Shown here one piece after another: positions 8,311 through 17,796 of a stretch of DNA of 53,151 bases. The DNA lies in assembly GCA_947452415.1 (NCBI GenBank), contig CANGCT010000006.1:1-53151 (forward strand), written 5' to 3'. Position 1 is the stretch's first letter. The number at the start of each line of letters is the position of its first letter. The stretch is from Flavobacteriaceae bacterium. GTDB taxonomy: Bacteria > Bacteroidota > Bacteroidia > Flavobacteriales > Flavobacteriaceae. The notes beneath the pieces are model-generated. The model saw only the letters and a program-made list of their open reading frames with translations, searched no databases and had not been told where the DNA came from. Both the position numbers and the translations under genes were made by a program.

Positions 8311-8382
8311 TAAAACCATTAAGAAATTAAGAAAATTAAGATTTTGAATACCTTAATGAAACTTAATTTCTTAATGGTTTAA
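8311..8382. repeat. Interspersed intergenic inverted repeat, copy 1
   Basis: Arms AAACCATTAAGAAATTAAG (8313-8331) and its perfect complement (8362-8380), with partly paired extension inward (AAAATTAAG / CTTAATGAAA). Close relatives occur at 41743-41810 and, more diverged, at 31787-31853. It lies between two minus-strand genes (LOG-family at 8405 and MBOAT at 8279) and could also act as a terminator. Confidence 0.8.
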
Positions 8383-8404
8383 ATAATATAATAAATTGTA
8401 AATT

Positions 8405-9133
8405 TTAGAAATTAGGACTTAAATTGTATTTTTTGTAGAAATTATCTAAAGTTTCAACCACTTCTTCCGCAGAATCAACCAATTTTATAAGGTTTAAATC
8501 TTCGATATTGGCATTTTGATATTTTTCCATCATCACGGTTTTGATCCAATCTAAAAGTCCCGACCAAAATTCGGTTCCCACCAATATGATAGGAAATTTT
8601 CCGATTTTTTTGGTTTGGATTAAGGTAACGGCTTCAAACAATTCGTCTAAAGTTCCGAAGCCACCGGGCATAACAACAAATCCTTGAGCATATTTTACAA
8701 ACATTACTTTGCGAACAAAAAAGTAATCAAAGTTTAGGTTTTTATCTTTATCAATAAACGGATTAAAGTGCTGTTCAAATGGCAATTCGATGTTTAATCC
8801 CACCGAAGTTCCTTCGCCACGATGCGCACCTTTATTTCCAGCCTCCATAATTCCGGGTCCACCACCAGTAATTACACCATAACCAGCCTTACTGATTTTG
8901 TAGGCAATTTCTTCGGCTAAATGATAATATTTATCTTCAGGTTTGGTTCTTGCAGATCCAAAAATTGAAACACAAGGGCCTATTCGCGACATTGATTCGT
9001 ATCCGTTAACAAACTCCGACATGATTTTAAAAATCCCCCAAGAGTCGTTACTTCGTATTTCGTTCCACGTTTTTTGTTTTAATTTATCTTTTATTTTATT
9101 GTCTTCGTTTTCTTCGTCTTGGTTAAATGTCAT
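8405..9133 (-). CDS. LOG-family Rossmann protein (TIGR00730)
   Basis: 242 residues. The LOG signature PGGFGTLDE (156-164) and the nucleotide-binding 'VITGGGPGIMEAGNKGA' are intact, as is the Arg-Lys 'FFVRKVMFVKYAQG' region. Family members hydrolyse nucleoside 5'-monophosphates to free base and ribose 5-phosphate (cytokinin-activating in plants, nucleotide turnover in bacteria). The N-terminal 30 residues are charged and poorly conserved. It lies 15 bp downstream of the Fic gene on the same strand, so the two are probably cotranscribed. Confidence 0.9.
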   Translation of the reverse strand: MTFNQDEENEDNKIKDKLKQKTWNEIRSNDSWGIFKIMSEFVNGYESMSRIGPCVSIFGSARTKPEDKYYHLAEEIAYKISKAGYGVITGGGPGIMEAGNKGAHRGEGTSVGLNIELPFEQHFNPFIDKDKNLNFDYFFVRKVMFVKYAQGFVVMPGGFGTLDELFEAVTLIQTKKIGKFPIILVGTEFWSGLLDWIKTVMMEKYQNANIEDLNLIKLVDSAEEVVETLDNFYKKYNLSPNF

Positions 9134-9148
9134 TTTGCTTTTGTTTTA

Positions 9149-9928
9149 TTATTTTAATGATTTTGGCAACATCATTAAAAAATCTAATGCGTTATTATAA
9201 TTTAATTTGTCATAGAAAAATCCAACTTTACTTAAATTCGAATAAAAAGGATTTCTTTTGTTCCAATAATTTAATTCCGATTGGATAAACCATGCATTTT
9301 GCCCTAATTTTTCGGCTAAAAACCATTTTTCTAATAATCTTCCAACTCGTCCATTTCCATCATCAAAAGGATGGATTTTCACAAACTGTAAATGAATTAA
9401 GGAGGCATAAAAAAAAGTTTCCATTAGCGATAAATCTTTTTTTAATAAGATGCTTACTTCTTTCATAAACGAGTCAAATTCTTCGGAAACTATTTCTTTT
9501 AAACAAGCTTCATAGACAATTTTTCCAGTTTTTCCATCTTTGATTACCATGTCAGAATCTCGAACTTTTCCTCTAAAATGGGTGTGCAATAAATGTTTAG
9601 AAATTATTTTATGAGCCTTTAAAACAGTACTTTTTGATAATTTATTTTTTTGTGCAAAAAGATAAGCATTAAATAAATCATTCGGTTTTTGAACTAAACT
9701 AGAGAGATATTTAACATTATTTGTTTTGTATTTTAGGTAACTATCAATTTCCATTTCTTCTCCTTCAATTTTGGAGGAAGACATTGCCGAAACCGAATTA
9801 TAAAAAGTAAAACTATCCAAAGAAAGTTCTATTTTTTTTATTTTCTTGAAATAAAAATCAATATTTACTTTTTGGGATATTTCATAATTTTTATAAATAG
9901 AATTATATATTGCCTGAAAATTTTCCAT
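9149..9928 (-). CDS. Fic family protein (probable AMP-transferase) with its own inhibitory helix
   Basis: 259 residues. The Fic core motif HPFDDGNGRVGR (186-197) is complete, including the catalytic His186 and the Arg that binds the nucleotide gamma-phosphate. An N-terminal inhibitory motif of the [S/T]xxxE[G/N] type is present as SSKIEG (51-56), placing it with class II, self-inhibited Fic proteins. Fic enzymes usually transfer AMP from ATP to Tyr/Ser/Thr of a target protein. No C-terminal HTH is visible; the protein ends soon after the Fic fold. The target cannot be inferred. Confidence 0.92.
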   Translation of the reverse strand: MENFQAIYNSIYKNYEISQKVNIDFYFKKIKKIELSLDSFTFYNSVSAMSSSKIEGEEMEIDSYLKYKTNNVKYLSSLVQKPNDLFNAYLFAQKNKLSKSTVLKAHKIISKHLLHTHFRGKVRDSDMVIKDGKTGKIVYEACLKEIVSEEFDSFMKEVSILLKKDLSLMETFFYASLIHLQFVKIHPFDDGNGRVGRLLEKWFLAEKLGQNAWFIQSELNYWNKRNPFYSNLSKVGFFYDKLNYNNALDFLMMLPKSLK

Positions 9929-9979
9929 AATTCAAATGTAATAAAAACAATGTATCTATAATAATTTACCTAATATATT

Positions 9980-12811
9980 TTACTCCAACTCCTTTTTCAA
10001 AAACTGTGCAGTGTAACTTTTTTTGTTTTTAATGATTTCTTCGGGAGTTCCTTTGCAAAGGATTTCGCCCCCGCCTTTTCCTCCTTCTAAACCAACATCA
10101 ATGATGTAATCGGCAAGTTTAATAACATCTAAATTATGTTCGATAATTAAAACCGTATTTCCTTTATCTACCAATTTAGTGATGACATCCATTAATACTC
10201 GAATGTCTTCAAAATGCAAGCCGGTAGTAGGCTCGTCCATAATATAAAACGTATTTCCGGTATCTTTTTTAGATAATTCTGCCGATAATTTAATACGTTG
10301 TGCTTCACCACCAGAAAGTGTAGTGCTTTGTTGCCCTAGGGTAATATATCCTAATCCAACATCTTGAATGGTTTTTACTTTTCGATAAATTTTCGGAATC
10401 ATTTCAAAGAAAACTACCGCTTCATCTATCGTCATATTCAATACATCGGAAATAGATTTTCCTTTATAACGAATCTCTAAAGTTTCACGGTTGAAACGTT
10501 TTCCTTGGCAGGTTTCACATTCTACATATACATCGGGTAAAAAACTCATTTCGATAGTACGAACGCCTGATCCCTCGCAAGTTTCGCATCGTCCACCTTT
10601 AACATTAAAACTAAATCGGCCCGCTTTATACCCACGAATCATGGCTTCGGGAGTCATGGTAAACAAACTTCTAACTTCTGAAAAAACATCAGTATAAGTT
10701 GCCGGATTGGAACGTGGTGTTCTTCCAATCGGACTTTGGTCGATGTCAATTACTTTGTCAATATGTTCAATACCTTCAATTTTTTTATAACGTTGTGGTT
10801 TCTTCACCCCATTATAAATATGAGCGTTCAAGATAGGGTAGAGGGTTTCATTAATCAAGGTCGATTTACCGCTGCCAGAAACTCCAGTTACGCAAATCAG
10901 TTTTCCCAATGGAAATTCTACCGAAACATTTTTAAGATTATTCCCGCTTGCACCAGATAATTTAATGAATTTTCCGTTGCCTTCGCGTCGTGTTTTTGGT
11001 ACTTCAATTTTTAGCTCTCCGTTAAGATATTGCGCTGTTAAAGTATGTTCTTTATATAATTCGGCAGGAGTACCTTTACTGATGATTTCACCACCAAATT
11101 TTCCTGCTTTCGGACCAATATCAATAACATAATCAGCACATTCTATCATGTCTTTATCGTGTTCCACCACCAAAACTGAGTTACCAATATCGCGAAGATT
11201 TTTCAAGGAATTAATCAATCGTTCGTTGTCGCGTTGGTGCAATCCAATACTTGGTTCGTCTAGTATATAAAGCACTCCAACCAATTGCGACCCGATTTGT
11301 GTTGCCAAGCGAATGCGTTGCGCTTCACCACCCGAAAGTGATTTGGAACTTCTGCTCAAGGATAAATAATTCAATCCAACATCCAACAAAAATTGCAACC
11401 GGTCGTTAATTTCTTTCAAAATTTCGGTAGCTATTGTTTTTTGTTTTTCCGATAATTCTTTGGGTAGTATTTTAAACCATGCCGATAATTCGGATACATC
11501 CATAGCCGATAATTCGGCAATATTTAGATTGTTAATTTTGAAGAAAAGGGCTTCTTTTTTCAAACGAGAGCCATGACATTCTGGGCAATTAATCTCGTCC
11601 ATAAATTCTTTAGCCCAACGTTTTATAGAAGTAGAATTACTTTCGTCAAATTGGTTTTTTATGAATTTAGAAATTCCTTCAAAATCAATTTTATACTCTT
11701 TGGTAACTCCAGCAGTTTTTGAAACTACAGAGAATTTTTCGTTACCACCATTCAAAATCATTTCCATTGCTACTTCCGAAATAGTATCAACGGCATCGGT
11801 CAATTTGAAATTATATTTTTCACCAATAATCTCCAATTGCTTGAACATCCACGAACTTTTATATTCGCCAAGAGGAGCAAGAGCCCCTTTATTAATAGAT
11901 AATTTAGGGTTTGGAATTATCTTTTTGCGGTTGATTTCGTTTACAATTCCTAAGCCATTACAATGTTCGCAAGCACCTTTCGGAGAGTTAAAAGAAAATA
12001 AATTCGGCTCTGGATTTTGATAAGAAATTCCTGTAGTTGGGCACATTAACGTTCTACTAAAGAAACGTACTTCGTTAGTTTCATTCTCAATTACCATCAT
12101 TACATCTTCTCCGTGGTACATGGCAGTTTTGATGCTTTCTGTCAAACGTTTATCGGTATCTTCATCCTTTTCGACCTGCAATCGATCAATTACAATTTCA
12201 ATATCGTGGGTTTTGTAACGATCCAATTTCATGCCTGCAGTAATGTCAATAATTTTACCGTTTACACGAACTTTTACAAATCCTTGTTTGGCAATTTGTT
12301 GAAACAACTCAGCATAATGTCCTTTTCTGGCTCGAATAACGGGTGCTAAAACATTAATTCGTTTTCCGTTGAAATTTTCTTTAATTAGATTTTTAATTTG
12401 TTCATCCGAATAGGAAACCATTTTTTCGCCCGTATTATAACTGAAGGCTTCCCCTGCACGAGCATATAATAAACGCAGAAAATCATAAATTTCAGTAATG
12501 GTTCCAACGGTAGAACGTGGTGATTTGCTGGTAGTTTTTTGTTCGATAGCAATCACTGGGGATAATCCATCAATTTTATCTACATCGGGGCGTTCCAATC
12601 CGCCAAGGAATTGTCTTGCGTAAGCAGAAAACGTTTCAATATAACGGCGTTGACCTTCGGCATAAATCGTATCAAAAGCCAAAGACGATTTTCCCGAACC
12701 CGAAAGTCCAGTAATAACCACTAGTTGTTCTCTTGGTATGGAAATATCAATGTTCTTTAAGTTGTGTACTCGAGCACCAATTACTTCAATAGTATTATCG
12801 TTTTCTTGCAT
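9980..12811 (-). CDS. uvrA: UvrABC excision nuclease subunit A
   Basis: 943 residues, full length. Two ABC ATPase modules: Walker A '[14 protein letters not shown]' near residue 35 and '[14 protein letters not shown]' in the second half, each with LSGGEAQR signatures and Walker B '[10 protein letters not shown]' / '[10 protein letters not shown]'. Zinc-finger cysteines occur as CEHCNG, CPECHG, CETCEG and CETCQG. UvrA dimers recognise bulky DNA lesions and load UvrB. The gene is transcribed away from the Tudor-like gene at 12921; a -7-type box (TACTTTTG, complement of 12828-12835) lies just upstream. Confidence 0.98.
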   Translation of the reverse strand: MQENDNTIEVIGARVHNLKNIDISIPREQLVVITGLSGSGKSSLAFDTIYAEGQRRYIETFSAYARQFLGGLERPDVDKIDGLSPVIAIEQKTTSKSPRSTVGTITEIYDFLRLLYARAGEAFSYNTGEKMVSYSDEQIKNLIKENFNGKRINVLAPVIRARKGHYAELFQQIAKQGFVKVRVNGKIIDITAGMKLDRYKTHDIEIVIDRLQVEKDEDTDKRLTESIKTAMYHGEDVMMVIENETNEVRFFSRTLMCPTTGISYQNPEPNLFSFNSPKGACEHCNGLGIVNEINRKKIIPNPKLSINKGALAPLGEYKSSWMFKQLEIIGEKYNFKLTDAVDTISEVAMEMILNGGNEKFSVVSKTAGVTKEYKIDFEGISKFIKNQFDESNSTSIKRWAKEFMDEINCPECHGSRLKKEALFFKINNLNIAELSAMDVSELSAWFKILPKELSEKQKTIATEILKEINDRLQFLLDVGLNYLSLSRSSKSLSGGEAQRIRLATQIGSQLVGVLYILDEPSIGLHQRDNERLINSLKNLRDIGNSVLVVEHDKDMIECADYVIDIGPKAGKFGGEIISKGTPAELYKEHTLTAQYLNGELKIEVPKTRREGNGKFIKLSGASGNNLKNVSVEFPLGKLICVTGVSGSGKSTLINETLYPILNAHIYNGVKKPQRYKKIEGIEHIDKVIDIDQSPIGRTPRSNPATYTDVFSEVRSLFTMTPEAMIRGYKAGRFSFNVKGGRCETCEGSGVRTIEMSFLPDVYVECETCQGKRFNRETLEIRYKGKSISDVLNMTIDEAVVFFEMIPKIYRKVKTIQDVGLGYITLGQQSTTLSGGEAQRIKLSAELSKKDTGNTFYIMDEPTTGLHFEDIRVLMDVITKLVDKGNTVLIIEHNLDVIKLADYIIDVGLEGGKGGGEILCKGTPEEIIKNKKSYTAQFLKKELE

Positions 12812-12827
12812 ATTTTTTGTAAAAATG

Positions 12828-12835
12828 CAAAAGTA
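12828..12835 (-). promoter_or_regulatory. Candidate -7 box for uvrA (TACTTTTG)
   Basis: Matches the Bacteroidetes TAnnTTTG consensus, 16 bp upstream of the uvrA ATG. No clear -33 TTG at the expected distance. Confidence 0.4.
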
Positions 12836-12890
12836 CGTTTTTAGGAATAAAATTCAGTTAGTCAGTTAAGAAGAATTTGTTAAAGATTAT

Positions 12891-12898
12891 TATATTTG
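12891..12898 (+). promoter_or_regulatory. Candidate -7 box (TATATTTG) for the Tudor-like gene
   Basis: Consensus TAnnTTTG, 22 bp upstream of the ATG at 12921. The only TTTG upstream (12876-12879) is 11 bp away, shorter than usual for a -33 element. Confidence 0.4.
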
Positions 12899-12920
12899 AA
12901 AAATTAAAAATCTTTTAACT

Positions 12921-13442
12921 ATGAATATTTTAGGAATTGGCTCCCGAATTAAACATCCCGAATTTGGCTTTGGAGTAGTAACAAACGTTACCTCTAAATT
13001 CTATTGGGTTACTTTTATGGAAACTGGATTAGAAACGATTGCTATTGATAGCACATTTGAAATAATTGAAGCAGTGGAAGACGAAGTAGACTCGGTAAGT
13101 TTTTATGAAGTAGAACGAACTTTGAAAAATCTATTACAAAAATGGAGTGATGTTTCGCAAGTTGTACCAATGGCCGATAAATGGAAAGGCGGAAAATTAA
13201 TCATGGAACCCAGCACTCCAACTACCAATAAAGAAGTGCCCATTGATACCTTCTTTCATAAAATTGTAATGGTTCGTGACAGATTAAGAGTGATGGAGCA
13301 AAAAATAAATTCAAGCAAACTAGAAGAAATAGACAAAATTGAACTCCAACAATACATAACAAGATGTTATGGAAGTTTGACCACTTTTAATATTTTGTTT
13401 AAAAGCACCAACGATTATTTTGTTGGAGAGAAATCGAAATAG
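12921..13442 (+). CDS. Conserved protein with UvrD/PcrA-type Tudor-like N-terminus
   Basis: 173 residues, no signal peptide. The N-terminal 'GIGSRIKHPEFGFGVVTNV' fits the small SH3/Tudor-like barrel (G-x-R-V-x-H-P-x-F-G-x-G-x-V) found at the C-terminus of UvrD/PcrA helicases, where it contacts RNA polymerase. The rest (about 60-173) is helical and charged. Divergently placed next to uvrA, which suggests, but does not prove, a role near repair or transcription. I recall close relatives only as hypothetical proteins of Flavobacteriia. Confidence 0.75.
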   Translation: MNILGIGSRIKHPEFGFGVVTNVTSKFYWVTFMETGLETIAIDSTFEIIEAVEDEVDSVSFYEVERTLKNLLQKWSDVSQVVPMADKWKGGKLIMEPSTPTTNKEVPIDTFFHKIVMVRDRLRVMEQKINSSKLEEIDKIELQQYITRCYGSLTTFNILFKSTNDYFVGEKSK

Positions 13443-13540
13443 TTATTAGGTATTTAATATATTTTAACAAATAAAGACATTTATAATTCTATTCCTTATG
13501 TCAAAGTAAAGTCATTATTACCTTTTTTTTCAAAATATAA

Positions 13541-13559
13541 AGTTGAACTAAGTTGAACT
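13541..13559 (+). promoter_or_regulatory. AGTTGAACT direct repeat, 10-bp phase (possible operator)
   Basis: AGTTGAACT occurs at 13541-13549 and 13551-13559, one helical turn apart, about 55 bp upstream of the ATG at 13614. Read on the other strand it is GTTCAA in 10-bp phase, the same pattern seen at 36165-36191. Confidence 0.4.
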
Positions 13560-13613
13560 TTTTTTTATCTTGATTTAGTTATTAATTTGTCGAAATTAAT
13601 TAAACTAAATACT

Positions 13614-14276
13614 ATGAAAATACTATTATTTCTAATAGGGGTTGCATCTCTTACAATGAATGCTCAAGTACCTGCTGATGGAAAAGTAACTGAAGTTGCT
13701 ATTGGCAAACAAATTTGGAAAACCACCAATTTAGACGTAACTACTTATAGAGATGGCACGCCCATACCAGAAGTAACTGACCCGCAAAAATGGGCTAAAT
13801 TAACCACAGGCGCTTGGTGTTACTATAATAACGACGCTGCCAATGGAGCTACCTATGGCAAATTATACAATTGGTATGCAATCATTGGAAAACACGATAA
13901 TAACCCCAAAACACCAAATAAAATATTAGCCCCAAAAGGATGGCATGTGCCAAATGATGAAGAATGGAGAACCTTAACTACTTTTTTAGAAGATCCTTAT
14001 AGAGCAGGAAACAAGATGAAAGAAACAGGCTCTACTCATTGGAATAGTTCTAATGAAAAAGTTACTAACAGCTCTGGCTTTACAGGTCTTCCAGGAGGTT
14101 CTTTCAGTGAATACGGATTTATAAACATTGGTGGCGAAGGTAAGTGGTGGAGTACACAAGAATGGAGTTCATGGTCTAATGCTTCTAATCTTACCCTGAC
14201 TAGATTTGACGAAGCTGCCGATCGAAGCGTAAGTAAAAAGTCTGATGGTTTGTCAGTACGCTGCGTTAAGGATTAG
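13614..14276 (+). CDS. Secreted FISUMP-domain protein
   Basis: 220 residues from the ATG at 13614; an upstream in-frame TTG (13587) would add nine residues before the signal peptide and is less likely. Sec signal peptide MKILLFLIGVASLTMNAQ. The mature part is one FISUMP domain (Fibrobacter succinogenes major paralogous domain, TIGR02145): 'GKQIWKTTNLDVTTY', 'GKLYNWYA', 'APKGWHVPNDEEWRTL', 'GFTGLPGGSF', 'WWSTQEW', 'SVRCVKD'. Function of FISUMP proteins is unsettled; they are exported and often surface-bound. No lipobox Cys, so periplasmic or secreted. It precedes the zinc-ribbon/SPFH cluster by about 105 bp but may be separately expressed. Confidence 0.9.
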   Translation: MKILLFLIGVASLTMNAQVPADGKVTEVAIGKQIWKTTNLDVTTYRDGTPIPEVTDPQKWAKLTTGAWCYYNNDAANGATYGKLYNWYAIIGKHDNNPKTPNKILAPKGWHVPNDEEWRTLTTFLEDPYRAGNKMKETGSTHWNSSNEKVTNSSGFTGLPGGSFSEYGFINIGGEGKWWSTQEWSSWSNASNLTLTRFDEAADRSVSKKSDGLSVRCVKD

Positions 14277-14382
14277 CCACTTTTTTGCTATTAATTTATT
14301 GAATACAAAAAAAAATTAATAATAATTAAATCAAAGGGAGGAAATCAGCAAGCATTTAATCAAAATAATTTAAAACAAAAAA

Positions 14383-15168
14383 ATGTACAACGACAACATT
14401 GAAAAATTAATTGAAATGGCTCTTATGGATGGGGAGCTAAGTGAAAAGGAAAAACAAATTCTATTTAAAAAAGCGGAAGCAGCTGGAATTGATCTTGACG
14501 AATTTGAAATGGTTTTACAAGCAAAACTATTTGAAAAACAAAAAAGTAATACACCGGTAACCGCAGCGCCAAAATCTGATAAATTAGGTGATGTGAAAAA
14601 ATGTCCTGCTTGCGGAGCAATATCTCAATCATTTACAACAAAATGTTCTGATTGTGGAACTGAATTTAGGAATATTGAAGCTTCTCAAAATATTAATAAG
14701 TTTTTTGAAAAACTTGATGAACTTGAATCTAATAGAAAAGATAGTTTGTTTGAAAACAAAAATCAAGATTCTGGAACCTCTGCAAGTACTTTAATAAAAT
14801 GGTGGATATTTTGGTGGATACTTATACCTCTTAAATTAATCACATTTATTATTAACAAATCTAAACCGCCTAAATGGTCAACTACTGATTCGCGTAAAGA
14901 AGAAATGATTATGAATTTTCCTGTTCCTAATTCAAGAGAGGAGATTATTGAATTTATAACCTTATCGGTGAGTAAAATTGAAAACATTAGTATGTTAAAA
15001 CGCCTTGATGAAGAAGGAAAGTATATGTCTAAATGGAACTCAATTTGGAAGAAAAAAGCAATACAAGTATTTACAAAAGCAAAACTTTCAATGAAAGATG
15101 ATAAATCTACTATTGAATCAATCGAGGGATTGCTTATTGATTCAAAAATACTTAAACAAAAAAATTAA
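14383..15168 (+). CDS. TerB-like/zinc-ribbon membrane-associated protein of the SPFH cluster
   Basis: 261 residues in recognisable parts: an acidic helical N-terminus (1-50, 'ALMDGELSEKEKQILFKKAEAAGIDLDEF') of the TerB-like type; a four-Cys zinc ribbon (about 70-95, CPACGAIS...CSDCGTEF); a Trp-rich hydrophobic segment (about 130-152, 'WWIFWWILIPLKL') that probably sits in the membrane; and a helical C-terminal region. It ends 3 bp before the SPFH gene, so the two are translationally close. In Bacillus subtilis the SPFH protein YdjI is encoded beside a zinc-ribbon protein (ydjFGHI), a comparable pairing from established knowledge. Exact role unknown. Confidence 0.75.
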   Translation: MYNDNIEKLIEMALMDGELSEKEKQILFKKAEAAGIDLDEFEMVLQAKLFEKQKSNTPVTAAPKSDKLGDVKKCPACGAISQSFTTKCSDCGTEFRNIEASQNINKFFEKLDELESNRKDSLFENKNQDSGTSASTLIKWWIFWWILIPLKLITFIINKSKPPKWSTTDSRKEEMIMNFPVPNSREEIIEFITLSVSKIENISMLKRLDEEGKYMSKWNSIWKKKAIQVFTKAKLSMKDDKSTIESIEGLLIDSKILKQKN

Positions 15169-15171
15169 AAC

Positions 15172-16509
15172 ATGGGACTATTCGGAAATAAATTAGAAGG
15201 GGGATTAATGGATGTAATCCGTTGTGATGAACAAGAATATCTAGTATGGAAATGGCGACCTTCTGGAGATGCCAATTCGACCAAAAAAGAAAATGCAATT
15301 CGCTATGGTAGTAGTTTACGTGTAAAAGACGGTGAATTAGCCGTTTTTGTGTACCAACAAAAAGATGGCTCAATGCAAGATTTTATAGTTGGTCCTTTTG
15401 ACCAAACAATTAAAACCGCAAATTTTCCTATCTTATCAAGTATTGTAGGCTTAGCTTTTGGAGGAGCATCCCCTTTTCAAGCAGAAATATATTTTATCAA
15501 TTTATCGGGCAATATTCAAGTAAAATTTGGTATTCCTTATTTTGATGTATTTGACCCAAGATTTTTAGATTTTGCCGTACCTATGGCGGCTAGAGGAACA
15601 ATTACTTTTAACATTACAGATTACAGTAGTTTTATTAAACTCAATCGACTAATTAACTTTGAGTTAGACGATTTTAACAAACAGATTAAAGATGCAGTAA
15701 CCAAGTATGTAAAAGGTATAATTACAAATATTCCAGCCGATAATGGCATGCCTGTTTTGCAAATGGAACGAAAATTATTAGATATAAATGATTTAATTGC
15801 ATCAAGGCTTAAAGAAAGACTAGAAAATGATTTTGGGGTTAATATGAAGGGTTTTGATCTTGCCTCAATTGATGTTGATAAAGAAAGTGAGGGTTATGCT
15901 GAGTTAAGAAAAGTAACTGCCGATCAAATTTCAAAGACAACTGTTGCCCAAACGGATGTTAACATCAAGAACTTAAATGATGTTCAAAGCATTAATGCTT
16001 TGAATATGGAAGAAACTTTAAGAGTTCAACGAGAAGAAGCTCAAAGAGCACAGAAACTCCAAACAGAAGCCAATTTTATGGGTGCTCATGCACTCAACCA
16101 ACAAACTGAAGTTCTTAAAACTGGAGCAGAGAGCTTGGGTAGCATGGGAAATATGAATATTGGAAGCGGGGGAGGCGGAATGAACCCTGCAGGAATGATG
16201 ACAGGAATGATGATGGGTGGAGCAATGGGCAATCAAATGGCTGGAATGATGAATGCTATGGGACAAAATATGAACCAACAACAAAATACACCACCGCCAC
16301 CACCACAAATACTATATAGTGTTTCTGTTAATGGTCAAACAACGGGTCCTTTTAATTGGCAACAGTTACAACAAATGGCGCAAAACGGACAACTAGAGCA
16401 TAATACCCATGTTTGGAAACAAGGAATGGCAGCTTGGGAACAAGCTAGTAATGTACAAGAACTTACAGCATTATTTGGTGCAGTTCCACCACCACCACCA
16501 ATGCCCTAG
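15172..16509 (+). CDS. SPFH-domain protein with polyproline and C-terminal GYF_2 domain
   Basis: 445 residues. The N-terminal half (about 1-270) is an SPFH (band 7) domain of the YdjI / 'virion core protein' type, e.g. 'FEAIRYGSSLRV'-like region, 'GMPVLQMERKLLDINDLI', 'GFDLASIDVDKESEGYAELRKV'. A coiled coil follows (about 270-310), then a Gly/Met-rich linker (about 325-370), a proline run (NTPPPPPQ), a GYF_2/DUF4339 domain (about 380-435, 'GPFNWQQLQQMAQNGQL', 'VWKQGMAAWEQA') and a proline-rich end (VPPPPPMP). SPFH proteins oligomerise on membranes; GYF domains bind proline-rich peptides. The 114-aa protein at 17002 carries the same GYF_2 module. No transmembrane helix is seen. Confidence 0.85.
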   Translation: MGLFGNKLEGGLMDVIRCDEQEYLVWKWRPSGDANSTKKENAIRYGSSLRVKDGELAVFVYQQKDGSMQDFIVGPFDQTIKTANFPILSSIVGLAFGGASPFQAEIYFINLSGNIQVKFGIPYFDVFDPRFLDFAVPMAARGTITFNITDYSSFIKLNRLINFELDDFNKQIKDAVTKYVKGIITNIPADNGMPVLQMERKLLDINDLIASRLKERLENDFGVNMKGFDLASIDVDKESEGYAELRKVTADQISKTTVAQTDVNIKNLNDVQSINALNMEETLRVQREEAQRAQKLQTEANFMGAHALNQQTEVLKTGAESLGSMGNMNIGSGGGGMNPAGMMTGMMMGGAMGNQMAGMMNAMGQNMNQQQNTPPPPPQILYSVSVNGQTTGPFNWQQLQQMAQNGQLEHNTHVWKQGMAAWEQASNVQELTALFGAVPPPPPMP

Positions 16510-16612
16510 TAATTAAAATAATAAAATTAAAAAGGACATAGAAGCTACTATAAAAATTGGCGGAACCTGAAAAGCCTTATGAGTAAGGGTAAACTAAAAT
16601 AATAAAAATATT

Positions 16613-16990
16613 ATGGGATTATTATCAAATTTAATGGGTCATGCTACAGAACTTGATCCTAAAGAGTTGGAAAAAGATTTTTCAAGTGTCTTGTTCGACG
16701 GAGAACAAATTGAATCTGCATTTAAAATTTTTAGAGATAAATGGATTTTTACAAATAAAAGACTAATTATGCTCGATGTTCAAGGTATTACAGGATCCAA
16801 AAAAGAATATCATACAGTGCCTTACAAATCTATTACGCATTTTTTAGTTGAAACTGCTGGATCATTTGACGGAGATTGTGAAATTGAAATTTGGTTGTCT
16901 GGCTCACCACTGCCTTTGAAAAAAGAACTTAAAAAAGGTATTGATGTGATTAATTTACAAAAAACTCTTGCCGCATACATTTGTAAATAA
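16613..16990 (+). CDS. Bacterial PH-like domain protein (bPH_1 type)
   Basis: 125 residues, essentially one domain. 'DGEQIESAFKIFRDKWIFTNKRLIMLDVQGITGSKKEYHTVPYKSI' split over strands shows the bacterial pleckstrin-homology pattern (F-T-x-x-R-L-I-x-x-D...K-K-x-x-x-x-x-P-Y-x-x-I). It is followed by a beta-rich core and a C-terminal helix. Cytoplasmic; no signal peptide. It lies 103 bp after the SPFH gene and 11 bp before the GYF protein, so it is part of the same cluster. PH-like proteins of this kind often sit with membrane-stress or SPFH genes; the ligand is unknown. Confidence 0.8.
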   Translation: MGLLSNLMGHATELDPKELEKDFSSVLFDGEQIESAFKIFRDKWIFTNKRLIMLDVQGITGSKKEYHTVPYKSITHFLVETAGSFDGDCEIEIWLSGSPLPLKKELKKGIDVINLQKTLAAYICK

Positions 16991-17001
16991 ATCAAACGAT
17001 T

Positions 17002-17346
17002 ATGAATGATGATAGTTTTTTTTCAATAAATAGGTTAGTAGAATTTGGGATGGGCATGGCTCTTGCGCAGCAAATGGTTAAAACCATGAATAGTGCCATG
17101 ACTAATATGTATGTCCCTGGTTCTATGAACCAAATGCAAACTGCAGTACCTCAATTTTATTATGCTATGATAGAAGGTAATCAATCGGGTCCTTTTTCAG
17201 AACAGGAATTATCCCGATTAATAGCAGAAAAAAAAATTGTTAAGGAAACTTATATTTGGAAACCAGGTTTGCCAAACTGGGAAATTGCAGAAAAGTTACC
17301 AGAAATATTAAAATTAGTTGCGTTAGCTCCACCTCCATTTAAATAA
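17002..17346 (+). CDS. Small GYF_2 (DUF4339) domain protein
   Basis: 114 residues. A Met-rich amphipathic N-terminus (about 10-48, 'GMGMALAQQMVKTMNSAMTN') leads into a GYF_2 domain (about 50-103, 'FYYAMIEGNQSGPFSEQEL', 'YIWKPGLPNWEIA') and ends in a short proline tail (APPPFK). The domain aligns with the C-terminus of the SPFH protein (GPF, T-x-[VI]-W-K-x-G, W-E motifs), as if the module had been duplicated. Role inferred as an adaptor within the cluster. Confidence 0.8.
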   Translation: MNDDSFFSINRLVEFGMGMALAQQMVKTMNSAMTNMYVPGSMNQMQTAVPQFYYAMIEGNQSGPFSEQELSRLIAEKKIVKETYIWKPGLPNWEIAEKLPEILKLVALAPPPFK

Positions 17347-17358
17347 AAACATAAGGTT

Positions 17359-17703
17359 ATGAAAATAAATTTTGTAAAAACCATTATTGCTATATGCTTT
17401 AGTTTGCTTATAGCTTATGGCTTGTTTAGTTTTCACGGTAGTGAAAACAGAATACTTTTAAGTGTTGGTAGTTTTCTATTTCTTGCAATTACATTAATTG
17501 TTACAATTGGCACCAGCTTTGAACGGCCAAGAACAGCAACCAATGTAAAAGCAGTGTCGGGTATTTTCTTTACTATCGGATTGATTGAAAACCTAATATT
17601 TACATTTATTAGTTTTTCCATCCCAAGTTATGTTATTACCAATGCTCTATTAATACTTCTTTTTATTTTGATTACATACTCGATAAATGGAAAAAACGAA
17701 TAA
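17359..17703 (+). CDS. Small integral membrane protein of the SPFH cluster
   Basis: 114 residues with four predicted hydrophobic segments (about 7-25, 32-50, 65-84, 87-108) and short loops, the central one basic (SFERPRTATNVKA). No recognised family. It starts 12 bp after the GYF gene and shares its strand, so it is probably the membrane component of the cluster. Confidence 0.6.
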   Translation: MKINFVKTIIAICFSLLIAYGLFSFHGSENRILLSVGSFLFLAITLIVTIGTSFERPRTATNVKAVSGIFFTIGLIENLIFTFISFSIPSYVITNALLILLFILITYSINGKNE

Positions 17704-17796
17704 TTCAGAAAGTAAACAATCAAATTTAAATTCACAATAAATATACTGAAGATGATTTTGAGAGAACAAGAAATTTTTAACTTAAATTAATTAACT

